Part shown: positions 44,638-55,124 of the stretch, piece by piece
Layout of the letters: every line of letters begins with the position of its first letter
Numbering within the stretch: the first letter of the stretch is position 1
Assembly: GCF_010499255.1 (NCBI RefSeq)
Contig: NZ_JAAGRN010000003.1
Coordinates: 186,001 to 250,000 of the forward strand
Source of the DNA: Sheuella amnicola
Lineage (GTDB): Bacteria; Pseudomonadota; Gammaproteobacteria; Burkholderiales; Burkholderiaceae_B
DNA: 64,000 bases
Reading direction: 5' to 3'
Position numbers and translations under genes: made by a program
The notes under the pieces: generated by a model
Databases searched by the model: none
What the model saw: only the letters and a program-made list of their open reading frames with translations
Told to the model about the DNA's origin: nothing

Positions 44638-45690
44638 TTTGGTAATCGCCTGGAATACTTTGCCGAAAAATTGATCCGCAAAGGCCGAGTTCAACCAGCG
44701 CACGATGACGACCATGCGATTTTCGGGTTCAATCCATGTAAATGAGCTACCTGCCCCGACTCCGAAATAGCTCGATTCAGGCACCGAAGGAAATACTTTG
44801 CGATCATGGTTCAACCAGACCAAATATCCGTAATAGGGAGCCAAGGCGCAAGGTTTTTGCATCCGCTTGATCCAATCTGCCGACAAAACCCGTTTGCCGT
44901 CTCTTGCAACCCCTTCATCAAGAAGCATTTGTCCGACCAGTGCCTGATCTTCACTGCTGATGGACATTCCACCACCCCAGTGTGACCCTCCGGGCACGGA
45001 CTGCACGCGACGACCGGCAATCTCCACCCATGCATCGTCGTAGCCAACCCAATTCCAGTCCTCGGATGCACCAATTGGGCGCATGATAGCCTCACGAAAT
45101 ACTTCGGGTAACGGTCGCTGAAATAGATGCAACAACGCCAGGGACAATTGATTGATACGAACGTCGTTATATTCCCAGTATGTGCCGGGAGCTTGCAGGG
45201 GCCGGGCATCACCTTTCTTACCATTGGGCTTATCGCCAAATGTCACGGCACGATAACGGTCAGCCTGATCGGAAATGCCGAATAATGTTCCCTCCCACTC
45301 GCTGGTTTGTTGCAGCAAATGCTCCCAGGTAATCAAAGCATTATTGCCTTGGTCAAAACCAATTCCCTTCAGTGTTTTGCCGATGGGTTCATTCAGGTTT
45401 TTAATCAATCCGCGATCAAAGGCCACGCCCGCGAGCAGCGCCAAATACATTTTGGCAACACTAAACGTCAGATCCGCGCGTTTGGGTTCGCCCCATGACA
45501 TGACCGTTTTTCCATCGACCAGAATCGTGCCGGAAACCGGACCACGGGAATGCACTGGACCATAGAGTCGATTCCATGGTGGTGGATCATTCTGATGCAC
45601 TCCCCAGACTGGACCATTGCAGTCACGATCCCAAACCGTTTCATGCTCGATTGCAAACTGCACTGCTTGCTGCAAAGCAACATTCGACAT
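44632..45690 (-). CDS. Beta-lactamase-fold serine hydrolase
   Basis: This 352-residue class C-type hydrolase has the nucleophile motif SVAK (in LTFSVAKMYLAL, near residue 78) and the YxN motif in YWEYNDVRIN near residue 172. No signal peptide is visible, so it is likely cytoplasmic. The family includes esterases and D-aminopeptidases as well as beta-lactamases. Its divergent position opposite a peptide ABC transporter suggests it acts on imported peptides or amides, which is inference. Confidence 0.85.
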   Translation of the reverse strand: MSNVALQQAVQFAIEHETVWDRDCNGPVWGVHQNDPPPWNRLYGPVHSRGPVSGTILVDGKTVMSWGEPKRADLTFSVAKMYLALLAGVAFDRGLIKNLNEPIGKTLKGIGFDQGNNALITWEHLLQQTSEWEGTLFGISDQADRYRAVTFGDKPNGKKGDARPLQAPGTYWEYNDVRINQLSLALLHLFQRPLPEVFREAIMRPIGASEDWNWVGYDDAWVEIAGRRVQSVPGGSHWGGGMSISSEDQALVGQMLLDEGVARDGKRVLSADWIKRMQKPCALAPYYGYLVWLNHDRKVFPSVPESSYFGVGAGSSFTWIEPENRMVVIVRWLNSAFADQFFGKVFQAITKG

Positions 45691-45859
45691 ATCACGCCTC
45701 TTTTAAACTGGTGAAAACCCATGGTTGTTGATACATAGCCTAAGATATACCATGTAGGCACTCTGTGAGCGACAGGTTTATGAAACATCTGGCATGCAAC
45801 TTGCTTGAGTGTTCATTATGTAGCTCAATCAATTTGTACCAGGACTTTAAAGGACTCTT

Positions 45860-47416
45860 ATGAAGCGGAATGTTTCTACAGCGGCATCGGTCTTGCCCCT
45901 CAACAAGGCCAAGCTTGCACTATCGGCGTGCCTGCTTGCCGCCTGCACGCTCAGCCCATTTGCTCACGCAGGTAAAGCCAACAATACATTAGGCATGGCC
46001 TACGATCAGGCCCCGGAAAACATTGACCCCTACTTTAACAACGTTAGAATCGGCGTCATCATCGCCAACAACGTCTGGGATACGCTTGTCTACCGAGACC
46101 CTCGCACTGGTGGATACTCGGGGCAGCTGGCAAAAAGCTGGAAACAGGTCGACGACCGCACCCTCGAGTTCGATCTGCGTGAGGGAGTCAAATTCCATAA
46201 TGGTGAAGATTTTGATGCCGATTCGGTGGTCTACACTCTCAACTTCGTGGCCGATCCAAAAAATAAAGCTACAACCCAATCTAATGTGCGCTGGATCGAT
46301 AAAGTCGAAAAAATCGACAAATACAAAGTCCGCATCATCAGCAAAGAACCTTTTCCGGCAGCTATCGACTATCTATCCACCACGCTTGCAATCCATCCCG
46401 CCAAGTACTATCAGGAAGTCGGTCCTGCAGGCATGAACGCCAAGCCGGTAGGCACGGGTCCGTACAAAATCATTGAACATGTGCCCGGCAAATCAGTCAC
46501 GCTTGAACGCAATGCAAACTACTTCAAAGACTCTCCAAAGTCCCAGCCAACCATTAACAAGGTGAGAATCCGCTTCTTGCCCGATCGTCAGACCCAAATG
46601 GCGGAAGTCATGTCCGGTGGCGAAGACTTCATTATGCATGTACCTAAGGATCAGGCCGAAAAGCTGAAAGGACTGCCGCATTTGCAGGTCCAATCCGGCA
46701 ATACGATGCGTATTGTGTTCTTGTCCCTGAATTCGCTTGATAACACCCCTGCTCCCGAACTCAAGGACGTTCGCGTTCGTAAAGCCATCGCTCATGCAAT
46801 CGACCGTGAAGCCATGCTCAAGAACATTGTGGGTGGCGGAGAAATCATCAATACCATTTGCACGCCTGGACAGGTTGGCTGCACTAGCGAAGGCGCGACC
46901 GTTTACAAATACGACCCGGCCCTGTCGAAAAAACTTTTGGCAGAGGCCGGATTTCCGAACGGTCTATCGCTCGACTTCAATAGTTATCGCGAACGCAATC
47001 AAGCCGAAGCGATGATCAACTATCTACAGGCAGTCGGCATCAAGGCTAAGCTGAATTTCATGCAATATGCAGCCATGCGTGATCTGGCCAGATCGGGCAA
47101 GGTATCTGTTGCCCATCAAACCTGGGGATCAAACCTGATCAACGATACCTCTGCATCTACACCGGTTTATTTTGGTGGAGGCGGCGATGATTTGACTAAA
47201 GATCCCGAGGTCATCAAATTGCTCGACAAGGGGGATCACACCATCGATCCCAAAGAGCGCAAGGAAATTTACGGAAAAGCCTTGGCGCTTATTTCCGAAA
47301 AGGCCTATGCCGTTCCACTTTGGACGCTGCCTGTCTATTACGTTGCGAACAAGGATGTGAAATTTACGCCTTATCACGACGAACTCGTCAGATTCTGGGA
47401 AATGGGCTGGAAATAA
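45860..47416 (+). CDS. Peptide/nickel-type ABC transporter substrate-binding protein
   Basis: This 518-residue family 5 periplasmic binding protein (DppA/OppA type) has a signal peptide to about residue 38 (FAHAGK). Typical parts are SWKQVDDRTLEFDLREGVKF and the following FHNGEDFDADSVVYTL. The ligand is not predictable; peptides, glutathione or opines are known for the family. Strong AAAGGA ribosome binding site. First gene of a five-gene transporter operon. Confidence 0.92.
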   Translation: MKRNVSTAASVLPLNKAKLALSACLLAACTLSPFAHAGKANNTLGMAYDQAPENIDPYFNNVRIGVIIANNVWDTLVYRDPRTGGYSGQLAKSWKQVDDRTLEFDLREGVKFHNGEDFDADSVVYTLNFVADPKNKATTQSNVRWIDKVEKIDKYKVRIISKEPFPAAIDYLSTTLAIHPAKYYQEVGPAGMNAKPVGTGPYKIIEHVPGKSVTLERNANYFKDSPKSQPTINKVRIRFLPDRQTQMAEVMSGGEDFIMHVPKDQAEKLKGLPHLQVQSGNTMRIVFLSLNSLDNTPAPELKDVRVRKAIAHAIDREAMLKNIVGGGEIINTICTPGQVGCTSEGATVYKYDPALSKKLLAEAGFPNGLSLDFNSYRERNQAEAMINYLQAVGIKAKLNFMQYAAMRDLARSGKVSVAHQTWGSNLINDTSASTPVYFGGGGDDLTKDPEVIKLLDKGDHTIDPKERKEIYGKALALISEKAYAVPLWTLPVYYVANKDVKFTPYHDELVRFWEMGWK

Positions 47417-47419
47417 TCG

Positions 47420-48337
47420 ATGCTTGGTTATATATCCAGGCGACTGGGCCTGGCGGTTTTGGTTGCGCTCACGGTTTCAATTCTTGCGTACATGATGCTT
47501 CACCTGACAGGCGACCCGGCCCTCGCCTTGGCCGGTGAAGGGGCCAGTCAGGCTGACATCGACTTGATTCGTCAGACCTATGGCCTGGATAGGCCACTCG
47601 TCGTTCAATACGGTGATTGGCTGTGGCAGTTATTGCGCGGCGATCTTGGCACATCGGTTTATTTCAAAACCGCAGTGGGCCCATTAATCATGAGCAAGCT
47701 CGAAACGACCATGCTACTTGCTGTGTGCTCACTGATCGTGGCGCTTGTCATTTCGATCCCTCTGGGCGTCCTAGCGGCCATTTACAAAAATAGCTGGATA
47801 GACCGGGTCTGCCTGGCGATCGCAGTGTTTGGTCAGGCTTTGCCGAATTTTTTCTTTGCCTTGATCCTGATTATGCTGTTTTCCATCACCTGGCGGATGT
47901 TGCCTGTTTCCGGTAGTGGCACTTGGCAGCATCTGGTGATGCCATCCATCGCGCTTGGCTATTATGCCGCCCCTGCTTTCATGCGACTGATCCGGGCCGG
48001 CATGATCGAAGTGCTGGGTGCGGATTACATCCGCACCGCACGGGCCAAGGGCTTGCCTCCCGGCGTTGTGATTTTTAAACATGCATTGCGTAATGCGATC
48101 GTTCCTGTCGTTGCGTTAGCAGCAGTGCAATTGGGCTTTTTGCTCGGAGGCTCGGTTGTCATCGAGACGATTTTTGCCTTAGACGGGCTTGGATACCTGG
48201 CGTACCAAAGCATTACCTTTAAAGACTATCCCGTCACTCAAATCATCGTATTGCTTCTTTCGGTGATTTATATCTTGCTGACATTGGCATCCGACATCGC
48301 CAATGCCTGGCTTGACCCAAGAATCCGAGTCGTCTGA
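47420..48337 (+). CDS. Peptide-type ABC transporter permease (DppB-like)
   Basis: This 305-residue inner-membrane permease has six helices. The N-terminal MLGYISRRLGLAVLVALTVS and the coupling block DYIRTARAKGLPPGVVIFKH are standard for DppB/OppB. It starts three bases after the binding-protein stop and its own stop overlaps the next start by one base (TGATG). Confidence 0.93.
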   Translation: MLGYISRRLGLAVLVALTVSILAYMMLHLTGDPALALAGEGASQADIDLIRQTYGLDRPLVVQYGDWLWQLLRGDLGTSVYFKTAVGPLIMSKLETTMLLAVCSLIVALVISIPLGVLAAIYKNSWIDRVCLAIAVFGQALPNFFFALILIMLFSITWRMLPVSGSGTWQHLVMPSIALGYYAAPAFMRLIRAGMIEVLGADYIRTARAKGLPPGVVIFKHALRNAIVPVVALAAVQLGFLLGGSVVIETIFALDGLGYLAYQSITFKDYPVTQIIVLLLSVIYILLTLASDIANAWLDPRIRVV

Positions 48338-49164
48338 TGCTGAAAAATAAAGCGCTATCTATTGGCGGTGGATTGCTGTTGCTGATCATCATGATCGCGA
48401 TTTTCGCTCCGCTGCTTGCGCCGTTTGATCCTTATGTGCAAGATTTGTCCAACCGCACAGCGCCACCCTTTTGGTACGAAAACGGATCATGGCTTCACCC
48501 TCTTGGTACGGATCAACTCGGCCGTGATTACCTGTCGCGTTTGATGTATGGCGCCCGCATTTCACTACTGATTGGACTCAGTGTCGCCGTTATTTCGGGA
48601 TTGATCGGCACGACCATGGGGATGCTTGCCGGCTATTTTGGCGGTCGCGTCGACATGCTGGTGTCCTTTCTGGTGACCACGCGCCTGTCTATGCCTGTGA
48701 TTTTGGTGGCACTGGCCACCGTAGCGATTGTCGGTGGCTCATTATGGGTCGTGATCCTGGTGCTAGGGCTCTTGAAATGGGATCGCTTCGCGGTTGTCAT
48801 GCGTAGCGCCACCCAGCAAGTGCGTGCGATGGAATATGTCTCGGCAGCTCAGTCCGCTGGCGCATCCACATCACGAATCCTGCTAACCGAAGTTCTGCCC
48901 AATGTCATGCCCCAACTGATTGTGATCGCCACACTTGAAGCGGCCAGTGCGATTCTGCTTGAGGCGGCACTATCGTTTCTGGGATTGGGGGTCCAGCCCC
49001 CACTGCCATCCTGGGGACTCATGATCTCTGAAGCCAAGTCCTATATGTTCTTTTCATTCTGGTTGATTGCAATTCCCGGGTCGGCTTTGGCGCTTTTGAT
49101 CTTTGCGATCAATCTGGCCGGTGATGGCTTGCATCATCTTTTCACACCGCAAGAGAGAGCATGA
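48337..49164 (+). CDS. Peptide-type ABC transporter permease (DppC-like)
   Basis: This 275-residue permease has the N-terminal OppC-type helix, then the HPLGTDQLGRDYLSRLMYGARIS motif that marks DppC/OppC proteins (given here by its parts HPLGTDQLGRD and YLSRLMYGAR). The coupling loop is YVSAAQSAGASTSRILLTEV. It overlaps the ATPase gene by four bases. Confidence 0.93.
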   Translation: MLKNKALSIGGGLLLLIIMIAIFAPLLAPFDPYVQDLSNRTAPPFWYENGSWLHPLGTDQLGRDYLSRLMYGARISLLIGLSVAVISGLIGTTMGMLAGYFGGRVDMLVSFLVTTRLSMPVILVALATVAIVGGSLWVVILVLGLLKWDRFAVVMRSATQQVRAMEYVSAAQSAGASTSRILLTEVLPNVMPQLIVIATLEAASAILLEAALSFLGLGVQPPLPSWGLMISEAKSYMFFSFWLIAIPGSALALLIFAINLAGDGLHHLFTPQERA

Positions 49165-50150
49165 TCATGCAAGATCGCGAAATTGTGCTCGAGGTTCAAG
49201 ACCTTAAAGTCGACATCCAAACCGGGCGCGGCACGTTGCATGCCGTGCGCGATGTGTCTTTTGAAGTCAAGCGCGGGGAAACGCTTTGCATTGTCGGCGA
49301 ATCCGGCTGCGGCAAATCCATGACATCGCTATCAATAATGGGGCTGTTGCCCAAGGTTGCGAAAAGGAGCACGAGCGCGCTGAAGTTTCTGGGGGAAGAG
49401 CTCGGAGCGGCAAGCTCGGCTCGCCTAAACAGCCTTCGCGGCAACAAGATGGCGATGATCTTTCAGGAACCGATGACTGCGCTGAATCCCGCTTACACGA
49501 TCGGTGATCAGTTAACCGAGCACTATCGTCATCATAAAAAAGCCTCCAAAGCCGAAGCGATCGCGCGTGCGACCGAACTACTCGAAAAAGTCGGCATCGC
49601 CTCGGCGGCTCAACGATTGGGACAATACCCTCATCAATTATCCGGTGGACTGCGCCAACGCGTGATGATCGCAATGGCGTTGATGTGCGGGCCTGATCTG
49701 CTGATTGCAGACGAGCCCAGTACTGCCTTGGATGTAACGATTCAAGCTCAAATCCTGCGCCTGTTAGCCGACCTGCAAAAAGAGCTTGGCATTGCCATGG
49801 TACTGATCACGCACGATCTTGGCGTAGTGGCCCGCATCGCCGATCGCGTTGCCGTGATGTACGCCGGACAAGTTGTTGAAGAAGGCAGTGCCGCCAACAT
49901 ATTCTCAAAACCCCGTCATCCTTATACACAAGGGTTGCTGAACTGTATCCCAGTTCCCGGACGCACCGAACCCGGCGGGCAACTCGGTACGATTCCGGGT
50001 GTTGTGCCCTCTCTGATCGGTCAGATTAAAGGGTGCGCGTTTCGCGATCGTTGTCGTTATACGCAATCCAATTGCGAAAAAGATATTCCTGTTCATCATG
50101 CCGGCAATCATCAATGGCGTTGCGTGATGACAAGCGAGGTTGCAGCATGA
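49161..50150 (+). CDS. Peptide-type ABC transporter ATP-binding protein (DppD-like)
   Basis: This 329-residue ATPase has Walker [16 protein letters not shown], signature [15 protein letters not shown] and Walker [13 protein letters not shown]. The C-terminal oligopeptide-transporter domain has cysteines ([16 protein letters not shown]) that may bind an iron-sulfur cluster, as in other DppD proteins. Starts in a four-base overlap with DppC. Confidence 0.93.
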   Translation: MIMQDREIVLEVQDLKVDIQTGRGTLHAVRDVSFEVKRGETLCIVGESGCGKSMTSLSIMGLLPKVAKRSTSALKFLGEELGAASSARLNSLRGNKMAMIFQEPMTALNPAYTIGDQLTEHYRHHKKASKAEAIARATELLEKVGIASAAQRLGQYPHQLSGGLRQRVMIAMALMCGPDLLIADEPSTALDVTIQAQILRLLADLQKELGIAMVLITHDLGVVARIADRVAVMYAGQVVEEGSAANIFSKPRHPYTQGLLNCIPVPGRTEPGGQLGTIPGVVPSLIGQIKGCAFRDRCRYTQSNCEKDIPVHHAGNHQWRCVMTSEVAA

Positions 50151-51094
50151 CCGCATTGATTCAAACCGTCGACTTGCACCGAACCTTCACGGTGAATGCC
50201 GGCATTTTTAAAGCTCGTCAAACCCTGCACGCGGTCAATGGCATTAACTTATCCGTTGATCGAGGCGATGTGATGGGCATTGTCGGCGAATCCGGTTGCG
50301 GAAAATCGACACTTGCGCGCATGTTGCTCGGACTAACTCCGCCAAGCCAGGGGAAAATCCTGATTGATGGGCAGGAAGTCGGCAAAATGGACAGACGGGA
50401 GTTGGCCAGGCGGGTGCAGCCCGTATTTCAGGATCCATACTCCTCATTGAACCCTCGTCGCAACATCGCTTCGATCGTCGCGTTTCCCCTGGATGTGCAT
50501 GGCATCGGAAGCCCGCAAGATCGTAGAAACAAGGCAATCGAAATGCTGGAGCGTGTTGGACTGCCGGCACGTTACGCGGACAATACCCCGGGTCAACTCT
50601 CCGGTGGCCAGCGCCAACGCGTTGCGATCGCAAGAGCATTGGTCATGAACCCGGAACTGGTGATCTGCGATGAGCCTACTTCCGCGCTAGATGTTTCGGT
50701 TCAGGCTCAGATCCTGAATTTACTGATGGACTTACGCAGGGACTTTAACCTGACGTATGTTTTCATCAGCCACAATCTGGCGGTGGTTGAGCATATCGCG
50801 ACACAACTTGCCGTCATGTATCTTGGACGCGTGGTCGAACTCGGACCAACCGCAAACATCTTTAAACAACCTCGCCACCCTTATACGCAGGCATTACTCG
50901 CATCAGTTCTCACCCCTGAGCCTGGCCTTGGCATTCCGGATATGGGACTGGGTTTATCATTTCCCGATCCTTTGCACCCTCCGTCTGGCTGCACGTTTCA
51001 TCCCCGGTGCAAACAAAAAATGGAGCAGTGCTCCAAAATGAATCCGCAACTCAAGAAAGATGGATCAGGCGAAGTGGCCTGTCACCTTTACTAA
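50147..51094 (+). CDS. Peptide-type ABC transporter ATP-binding protein (DppF-like)
   Basis: This second ATPase has 315 residues from the start at 50147 ([16 protein letters not shown]), which overlaps the DppD stop (ATGA); the open frame runs 38 codons further upstream inside dppD. Walker A is [14 protein letters not shown], signature [15 protein letters not shown], Walker [13 protein letters not shown]. It ends the five-gene operon. No clear terminator was seen before the converging methyltransferase. Confidence 0.93.
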   Translation: MTALIQTVDLHRTFTVNAGIFKARQTLHAVNGINLSVDRGDVMGIVGESGCGKSTLARMLLGLTPPSQGKILIDGQEVGKMDRRELARRVQPVFQDPYSSLNPRRNIASIVAFPLDVHGIGSPQDRRNKAIEMLERVGLPARYADNTPGQLSGGQRQRVAIARALVMNPELVICDEPTSALDVSVQAQILNLLMDLRRDFNLTYVFISHNLAVVEHIATQLAVMYLGRVVELGPTANIFKQPRHPYTQALLASVLTPEPGLGIPDMGLGLSFPDPLHPPSGCTFHPRCKQKMEQCSKMNPQLKKDGSGEVACHLY

Positions 51095-51167
51095 CGAGTA
51101 ATACAACCTGTGTAATTTGCACCGCGTCAACTCAATCGATGCGACAAGTGGCATACCAATACGATGT

Positions 51168-51800
51168 TTAGGCAACCTCGTATTCGAACGCCCAGAAATA
51201 CTGCCATGTTCTATATGCAGGGTGCGCACCTAACCCATCGATACTCTCGATGAGTTCGTACTCGGTCGGAAAATTCTTTAAAACACTATGCAGGGAACCG
51301 TCAGCAAGCGTTCTATGCTGATAAGTGTTGCCTTCATCATCCGATTCGGTCAGTGGCGTGCTACTACCCTGAACATAGGAATTATCGAGAAAAATAACCT
51401 TTGCGCCCTTTTGCAGTACACGATTCAATCCGATCAAAAATTCGCGTCGACGCGATTTTGGAACATGCGAGAACCAAAATCCGGCAAAAGAAGCATCAAA
51501 CAACGGATCAGGCATGGGAATCTCGTAGGCATCCCCGATCAACCACTGCACATGTTTTTCAGACACACGGTTTCGTGCGACTTCAAAGGTTTCCGCAGAG
51601 GAATCTAGCGCAACCAGGCTTGCTGCAACAGGCGCGATGAATTGGGTCCAATAGCCTGTGCCGGCAGCAATCTCCAAAACATGTTTACCGATATAGTTCT
51701 GTGGCAGCCATGTTTCGATTAGTCTTAGATCGGCCTGACGCTCGGGCTTGCTGTATATCTTGTCATATTCTTTGGCACGTGCCGCATAATATTCTTTCAT
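51168..51800 (-). CDS. Class I SAM-dependent methyltransferase
   Basis: This 210-residue cytoplasmic protein has the Rossmann-type SAM site VLEIAAGTGYWTQF near residue 40 and an acidic second strand VALDSSAETFEVA. The later motif is WLIGDAYEIPMPDPLFDASF. The methyl acceptor is unknown. It follows gltL by 30 bases on the same strand, but there is no obvious functional tie. Confidence 0.85.
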   Translation of the reverse strand: MKEYYAARAKEYDKIYSKPERQADLRLIETWLPQNYIGKHVLEIAAGTGYWTQFIAPVAASLVALDSSAETFEVARNRVSEKHVQWLIGDAYEIPMPDPLFDASFAGFWFSHVPKSRRREFLIGLNRVLQKGAKVIFLDNSYVQGSSTPLTESDDEGNTYQHRTLADGSLHSVLKNFPTEYELIESIDGLGAHPAYRTWQYFWAFEYEVA

Positions 51801-51830
51801 ATCGCAGACCTATGAGTGTCTTTTATCCAA

Positions 51831-52571
51831 TCAGTGTTGCAGGATTTTGGACAAGAACTGGATCGCACGATCGCTCTTCGGTTGATTGAAGAATTGATCT
51901 TTTGTCGCATCTTCGACAATTTCGCCCTGGTCCATAAACACGACCCGATGGGCGACCTTCCGTGCAAAACCCATCTCATGCGTCACCACCATCATCGTCA
52001 TGCCTTCTTTGGCCAGCTCGACCATGACATCAAGCACTTCGCCCACCATTTCGGGGTCTAGAGCGGATGTCGGCTCATCAAACAACATCACGACAGGGTC
52101 CATGCTTAGTGCCCGGGCGATCGCCACGCGCTGTTGCTGACCTCCGGATAACTGCCCCGGATGTTTATCCTTGTGCGCAGTCAACCCGACACGATCAAGC
52201 ATTTTAAGGCCGCGTGCGATCGATTCGTCCTTATTGCGGCCTAATACTTTAATCTGAGCCAACGTGAGATTTTCTGTCACAGTTAGGTGCGGAAACAACT
52301 CAAAGTGCTGAAACACCATACCCACTTTGCTGCGCAATTTAGGCAGATTGGTCTTAGGATCATGCAATGCAACACCATTCACCGTCAATTTGCCCTGTTG
52401 AAAAGGCTCCAGCGCATTGACACATTTAATCAACGTGGATTTACCCGATCCTGAAGGACCGCAAACGACAACGACCTCACCGCGATTCACATGGGTCGAG
52501 CAGTTTTTCAGTACGTTGAAGCTGCCGTACCACTTCGACAAGTCTTCGATTTGGATCATTTTTTCAGTCAT
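51831..52571 (-). CDS. gltL: Glutamate/aspartate ABC transporter ATP-binding protein
   Basis: This 246-residue ATPase of the polar amino acid type has Walker [16 protein letters not shown], signature [15 protein letters not shown] and Walker [16 protein letters not shown]. The start may be ATG at 52571 or the ATG four codons later; neither has a strong ribosome binding site. It is the last gene of gltIJKL. Confidence 0.92.
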   Translation of the reverse strand: MTEKMIQIEDLSKWYGSFNVLKNCSTHVNRGEVVVVCGPSGSGKSTLIKCVNALEPFQQGKLTVNGVALHDPKTNLPKLRSKVGMVFQHFELFPHLTVTENLTLAQIKVLGRNKDESIARGLKMLDRVGLTAHKDKHPGQLSGGQQQRVAIARALSMDPVVMLFDEPTSALDPEMVGEVLDVMVELAKEGMTMMVVTHEMGFARKVAHRVVFMDQGEIVEDATKDQFFNQPKSDRAIQFLSKILQH

Positions 52572-52592
52572 GTGAGTTCCGCAATAAATAAT

Positions 52593-53282
52593 TCAGGCAA
52601 CCGCCATGCGGCGCTGCAATTTTTTAACTAGATAAGACGCCGCAAACGAGATGATGAAATAAACTAGCGCTGCAAATATGTACATTTCGACCAAGCGACC
52701 ATCTCGTTGAGCAACCTTGCTTGCCGCCCCCAGAAAATCGGTGATCGACAAGACGTAAACAAGCGAAGTATCCTGGAACAATACGATGGTTTGAGTCAGC
52801 AACAACGGCGTCATCGCCCTAAAAGCCTGAGGCAGCACCACATAGCCCATAACCTGCGGATATCGCATTCCCAATGCCTGCGCAGCGGCAACCTGCCCTT
52901 TAGGTACAGCCTGAATCCCCGCACGCATGATTTCGGCAAAATAGGCCGCCTCGAACAAAGAAAAAGTGATCAATGCCGACATGAACGCCCCGACAGTCAT
53001 CGGGCGCTCCGTTCCCATCAGCCATTGTCCGATATAAGGCAACAGAAAATAGAACCAGAAAATCACCAGAACCAGAGGTAGGGATCGGACCAGGTTCACA
53101 TAAGCAGTGCCGACTTTTTCCAGAATCATGATGCCTGACAAGCGCATCAATGCAATCGTTGTTCCGAGCAAAATACCGAATAACGTCGACATGGCAGTCA
53201 ACGTTAAAGTAAACGTCATTCCTTCCTTGAATAGATAAGGCCAGGTTCGCGCGATGACATCAAAATCAAAATCACTAAACAT
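52593..53282 (-). CDS. gltK: Glutamate/aspartate ABC transporter permease
   Basis: This 229-residue inner-membrane permease of the HisM/GltK type has helices near 20-45, 60-85, 95-115 and 190-215. The conserved loop is GIQAVPKGQVAAAQALGMRY. It follows gltJ by nine bases. Confidence 0.92.
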   Translation of the reverse strand: MFSDFDFDVIARTWPYLFKEGMTFTLTLTAMSTLFGILLGTTIALMRLSGIMILEKVGTAYVNLVRSLPLVLVIFWFYFLLPYIGQWLMGTERPMTVGAFMSALITFSLFEAAYFAEIMRAGIQAVPKGQVAAAQALGMRYPQVMGYVVLPQAFRAMTPLLLTQTIVLFQDTSLVYVLSITDFLGAASKVAQRDGRLVEMYIFAALVYFIISFAASYLVKKLQRRMAVA

Positions 53283-53291
53283 TCGCGTCTC

Positions 53292-54041
53292 CTAGTGAAC
53301 AGCCGCATTTGCGGATGCGCCGAGATAGCCGGGGACGGCGACAGCCTTTTCAAGTCTACGCATCGCAAATGTCACTACGATATTGGTTACCAGGTATAAC
53401 ACTGTCGCAACCGTAAACGCCTCGAAAACCTGAAACGAAAACTCCTGCATCGATCTCGCGCGCGCGGTCAACTCCATCAAACCAATCGTCAAGGCAACGG
53501 ACGAATTCTTGATTGTATTGAGCAACTCTGAAGTCAATGGCGGCAAAATAATGCGAAATACGTTAGGCAGCAATACATACCGGTACGACTGCGCTGTCGT
53601 CATGCCCAAAGCGGTACTAGCCATCATCTGTCCCTTGGGCAAGGCGAACACACCTGCTTTAACCTGCTCGGCCACACGAGCTGACATAAACAATCCCAAA
53701 CCGACCACAGACGTATAAAACGCAGCGTTGGGCAACTGCTTAAGCCAATTGCCAAAATTTTGCGGAACCAGTTCGGGCAACACGAAGAACCAGAGAAACA
53801 ACTGTACCAATAAGGGAATGTTACGGAACAACTCTACGTAAGCATCGCCCAGTATCCGGCCGATCTTGCCGGGCAATGTGCGCAACACACCGATCAGCAC
53901 ACCGAAAATCAGCGCGATAATCCATGCGGCTAGGGCTGTCTTCAACGTCCAGACCAGCCCTGACAGCAACATATCAAGATAAGTGCCCGTTCCATCTGGT
54001 GCATCCTGAAACAGAATGCCCCAATTCCAGTTGTAATTCAT
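53292..54041 (-). CDS. gltJ: Glutamate/aspartate ABC transporter permease
   Basis: This 249-residue permease has the polar amino acid transporter loop GVFALPKGQMMASTALGMTT. The N-terminus YNWNWGILFQDAPDGTGTYL is characteristic of GltJ. It starts 74 bases after the gltI stop, with an intercistronic hairpin between. Confidence 0.92.
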   Translation of the reverse strand: MNYNWNWGILFQDAPDGTGTYLDMLLSGLVWTLKTALAAWIIALIFGVLIGVLRTLPGKIGRILGDAYVELFRNIPLLVQLFLWFFVLPELVPQNFGNWLKQLPNAAFYTSVVGLGLFMSARVAEQVKAGVFALPKGQMMASTALGMTTAQSYRYVLLPNVFRIILPPLTSELLNTIKNSSVALTIGLMELTARARSMQEFSFQVFEAFTVATVLYLVTNIVVTFAMRRLEKAVAVPGYLGASANAAVH

Positions 54042-54064
54042 ATTTGCTTCTCGATAAAAACTAA

Positions 54065-54099
54065 GCGCTGCCAGACCTGGACTTCAGTCTTGACAGCGC
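54065..54099 (-). promoter_or_regulatory. Intercistronic hairpin between gltI and gltJ
   Basis: GCGCTG (54065-54070) and CAGCGC (54094-54099) pair perfectly. AGAC (54073-54076) and GTCT (54087-54090) extend the helix after a small internal loop. Such structures between a binding-protein gene and its permeases usually protect or end the upstream message, so that the binding protein is made in excess. No T-tract follows. Confidence 0.6.
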
Positions 54100-54115
54100 C
54101 CTTGGTACTAAAGGA

Positions 54116-55030
54116 TCAATACGAAGCGGGATCAGGATTATTGGTCGGATTCGCCAATGCTTTCTTGAGTTCAGCCGTCATCGGTTGATTCAGGTTAACA
54201 CCCTTGGGTGGAATCGGCTTTTCAAACCACTTGGAATACAGTGTCTGCATCTCGGCCGATTTGTATAACTTAGCCGCGGCGGCATCGACAACTTTCTTGA
54301 ACTGCGGATCATCGCGACGCATCATGAAACCATAAGGCTCTGGTTTTGAGAAAGCATCGGAAGAAATCACATAGTCTTTAGGCGCTTTCGAATTGGCAAC
54401 CAGACCGGCCAGCAAAATATCATCCATCACGAAAGCGGCAGCGCGACCTGTTTCGACCATCAGGAAGCCTTCGGAATGATCCTTGGCGGTCAAGATGTTC
54501 ATATCAAGATTTTGTTCTTTATTGGCTTCGATCAACAACTTCAGGTTAGTTGTACCGGCTGTGGAGACAACGGTCTTGCCTTTTAAGCCTTTGATATCCT
54601 TGATGCCGGATGCGGTCTTTGAAACGTAGCGGCTCGCGGTCAGGTAATACGTGGGGCCGAAATCAACCTGCTTCTGACGCTCGGCATTATTGGTGGTTGA
54701 GCCGCACTCGAGATCAACCGTGCCGTTGGCGATCAACGGGATACGCGTAGCCGAAGTGACAGGATTCTGTTTGACCTCCAGCTTTGGCAGCTTCAGTTCG
54801 CGCTTGATTTCCTCGACGACGAACAGGCAAATGTCGAAAGCGTAGCCAACAACCTGTTGTTTATCGTCGTTATAAGAAAAAGGGATCGATGCATCGCGTG
54901 TACCAATGGTGATCGAACCGGTTTCCTTGATCTTTTTAAGCGTACCGGTAAGATCCTGAGCCATCACAGAACCACCCAGCACCAAACCAGCCAACGTCGC
55001 CAAACCATATTTCAGGTATTTGCTTTGCAT
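54116..55030 (-). CDS. gltI: Glutamate/aspartate ABC transporter substrate-binding protein
   Basis: This 304-residue periplasmic binding protein has a signal peptide ending at VMAQ (residue 25). The family 3 fold shows GSITIGTRDASIPFSYND, the pocket TLLECGSTTNN-like stretch (VDLECGSTTNNAERQKQVDF) and two lobes joined near KTVVSTAGTTNLK. GGAG precedes the start. It leads the gltIJKL operon. Confidence 0.93.
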   Translation of the reverse strand: MQSKYLKYGLATLAGLVLGGSVMAQDLTGTLKKIKETGSITIGTRDASIPFSYNDDKQQVVGYAFDICLFVVEEIKRELKLPKLEVKQNPVTSATRIPLIANGTVDLECGSTTNNAERQKQVDFGPTYYLTASRYVSKTASGIKDIKGLKGKTVVSTAGTTNLKLLIEANKEQNLDMNILTAKDHSEGFLMVETGRAAAFVMDDILLAGLVANSKAPKDYVISSDAFSKPEPYGFMMRRDDPQFKKVVDAAAAKLYKSAEMQTLYSKWFEKPIPPKGVNLNQPMTAELKKALANPTNNPDPASY

Positions 55031-55124
55031 AAAGACTCCTTGAATTCAAAAGAATTACGTGTAAGAGTAGACATTTTGCATCGCAAAAATTTTTTTAGCT
55101 AGTCCCCCCAAGGGTAATACCCGA

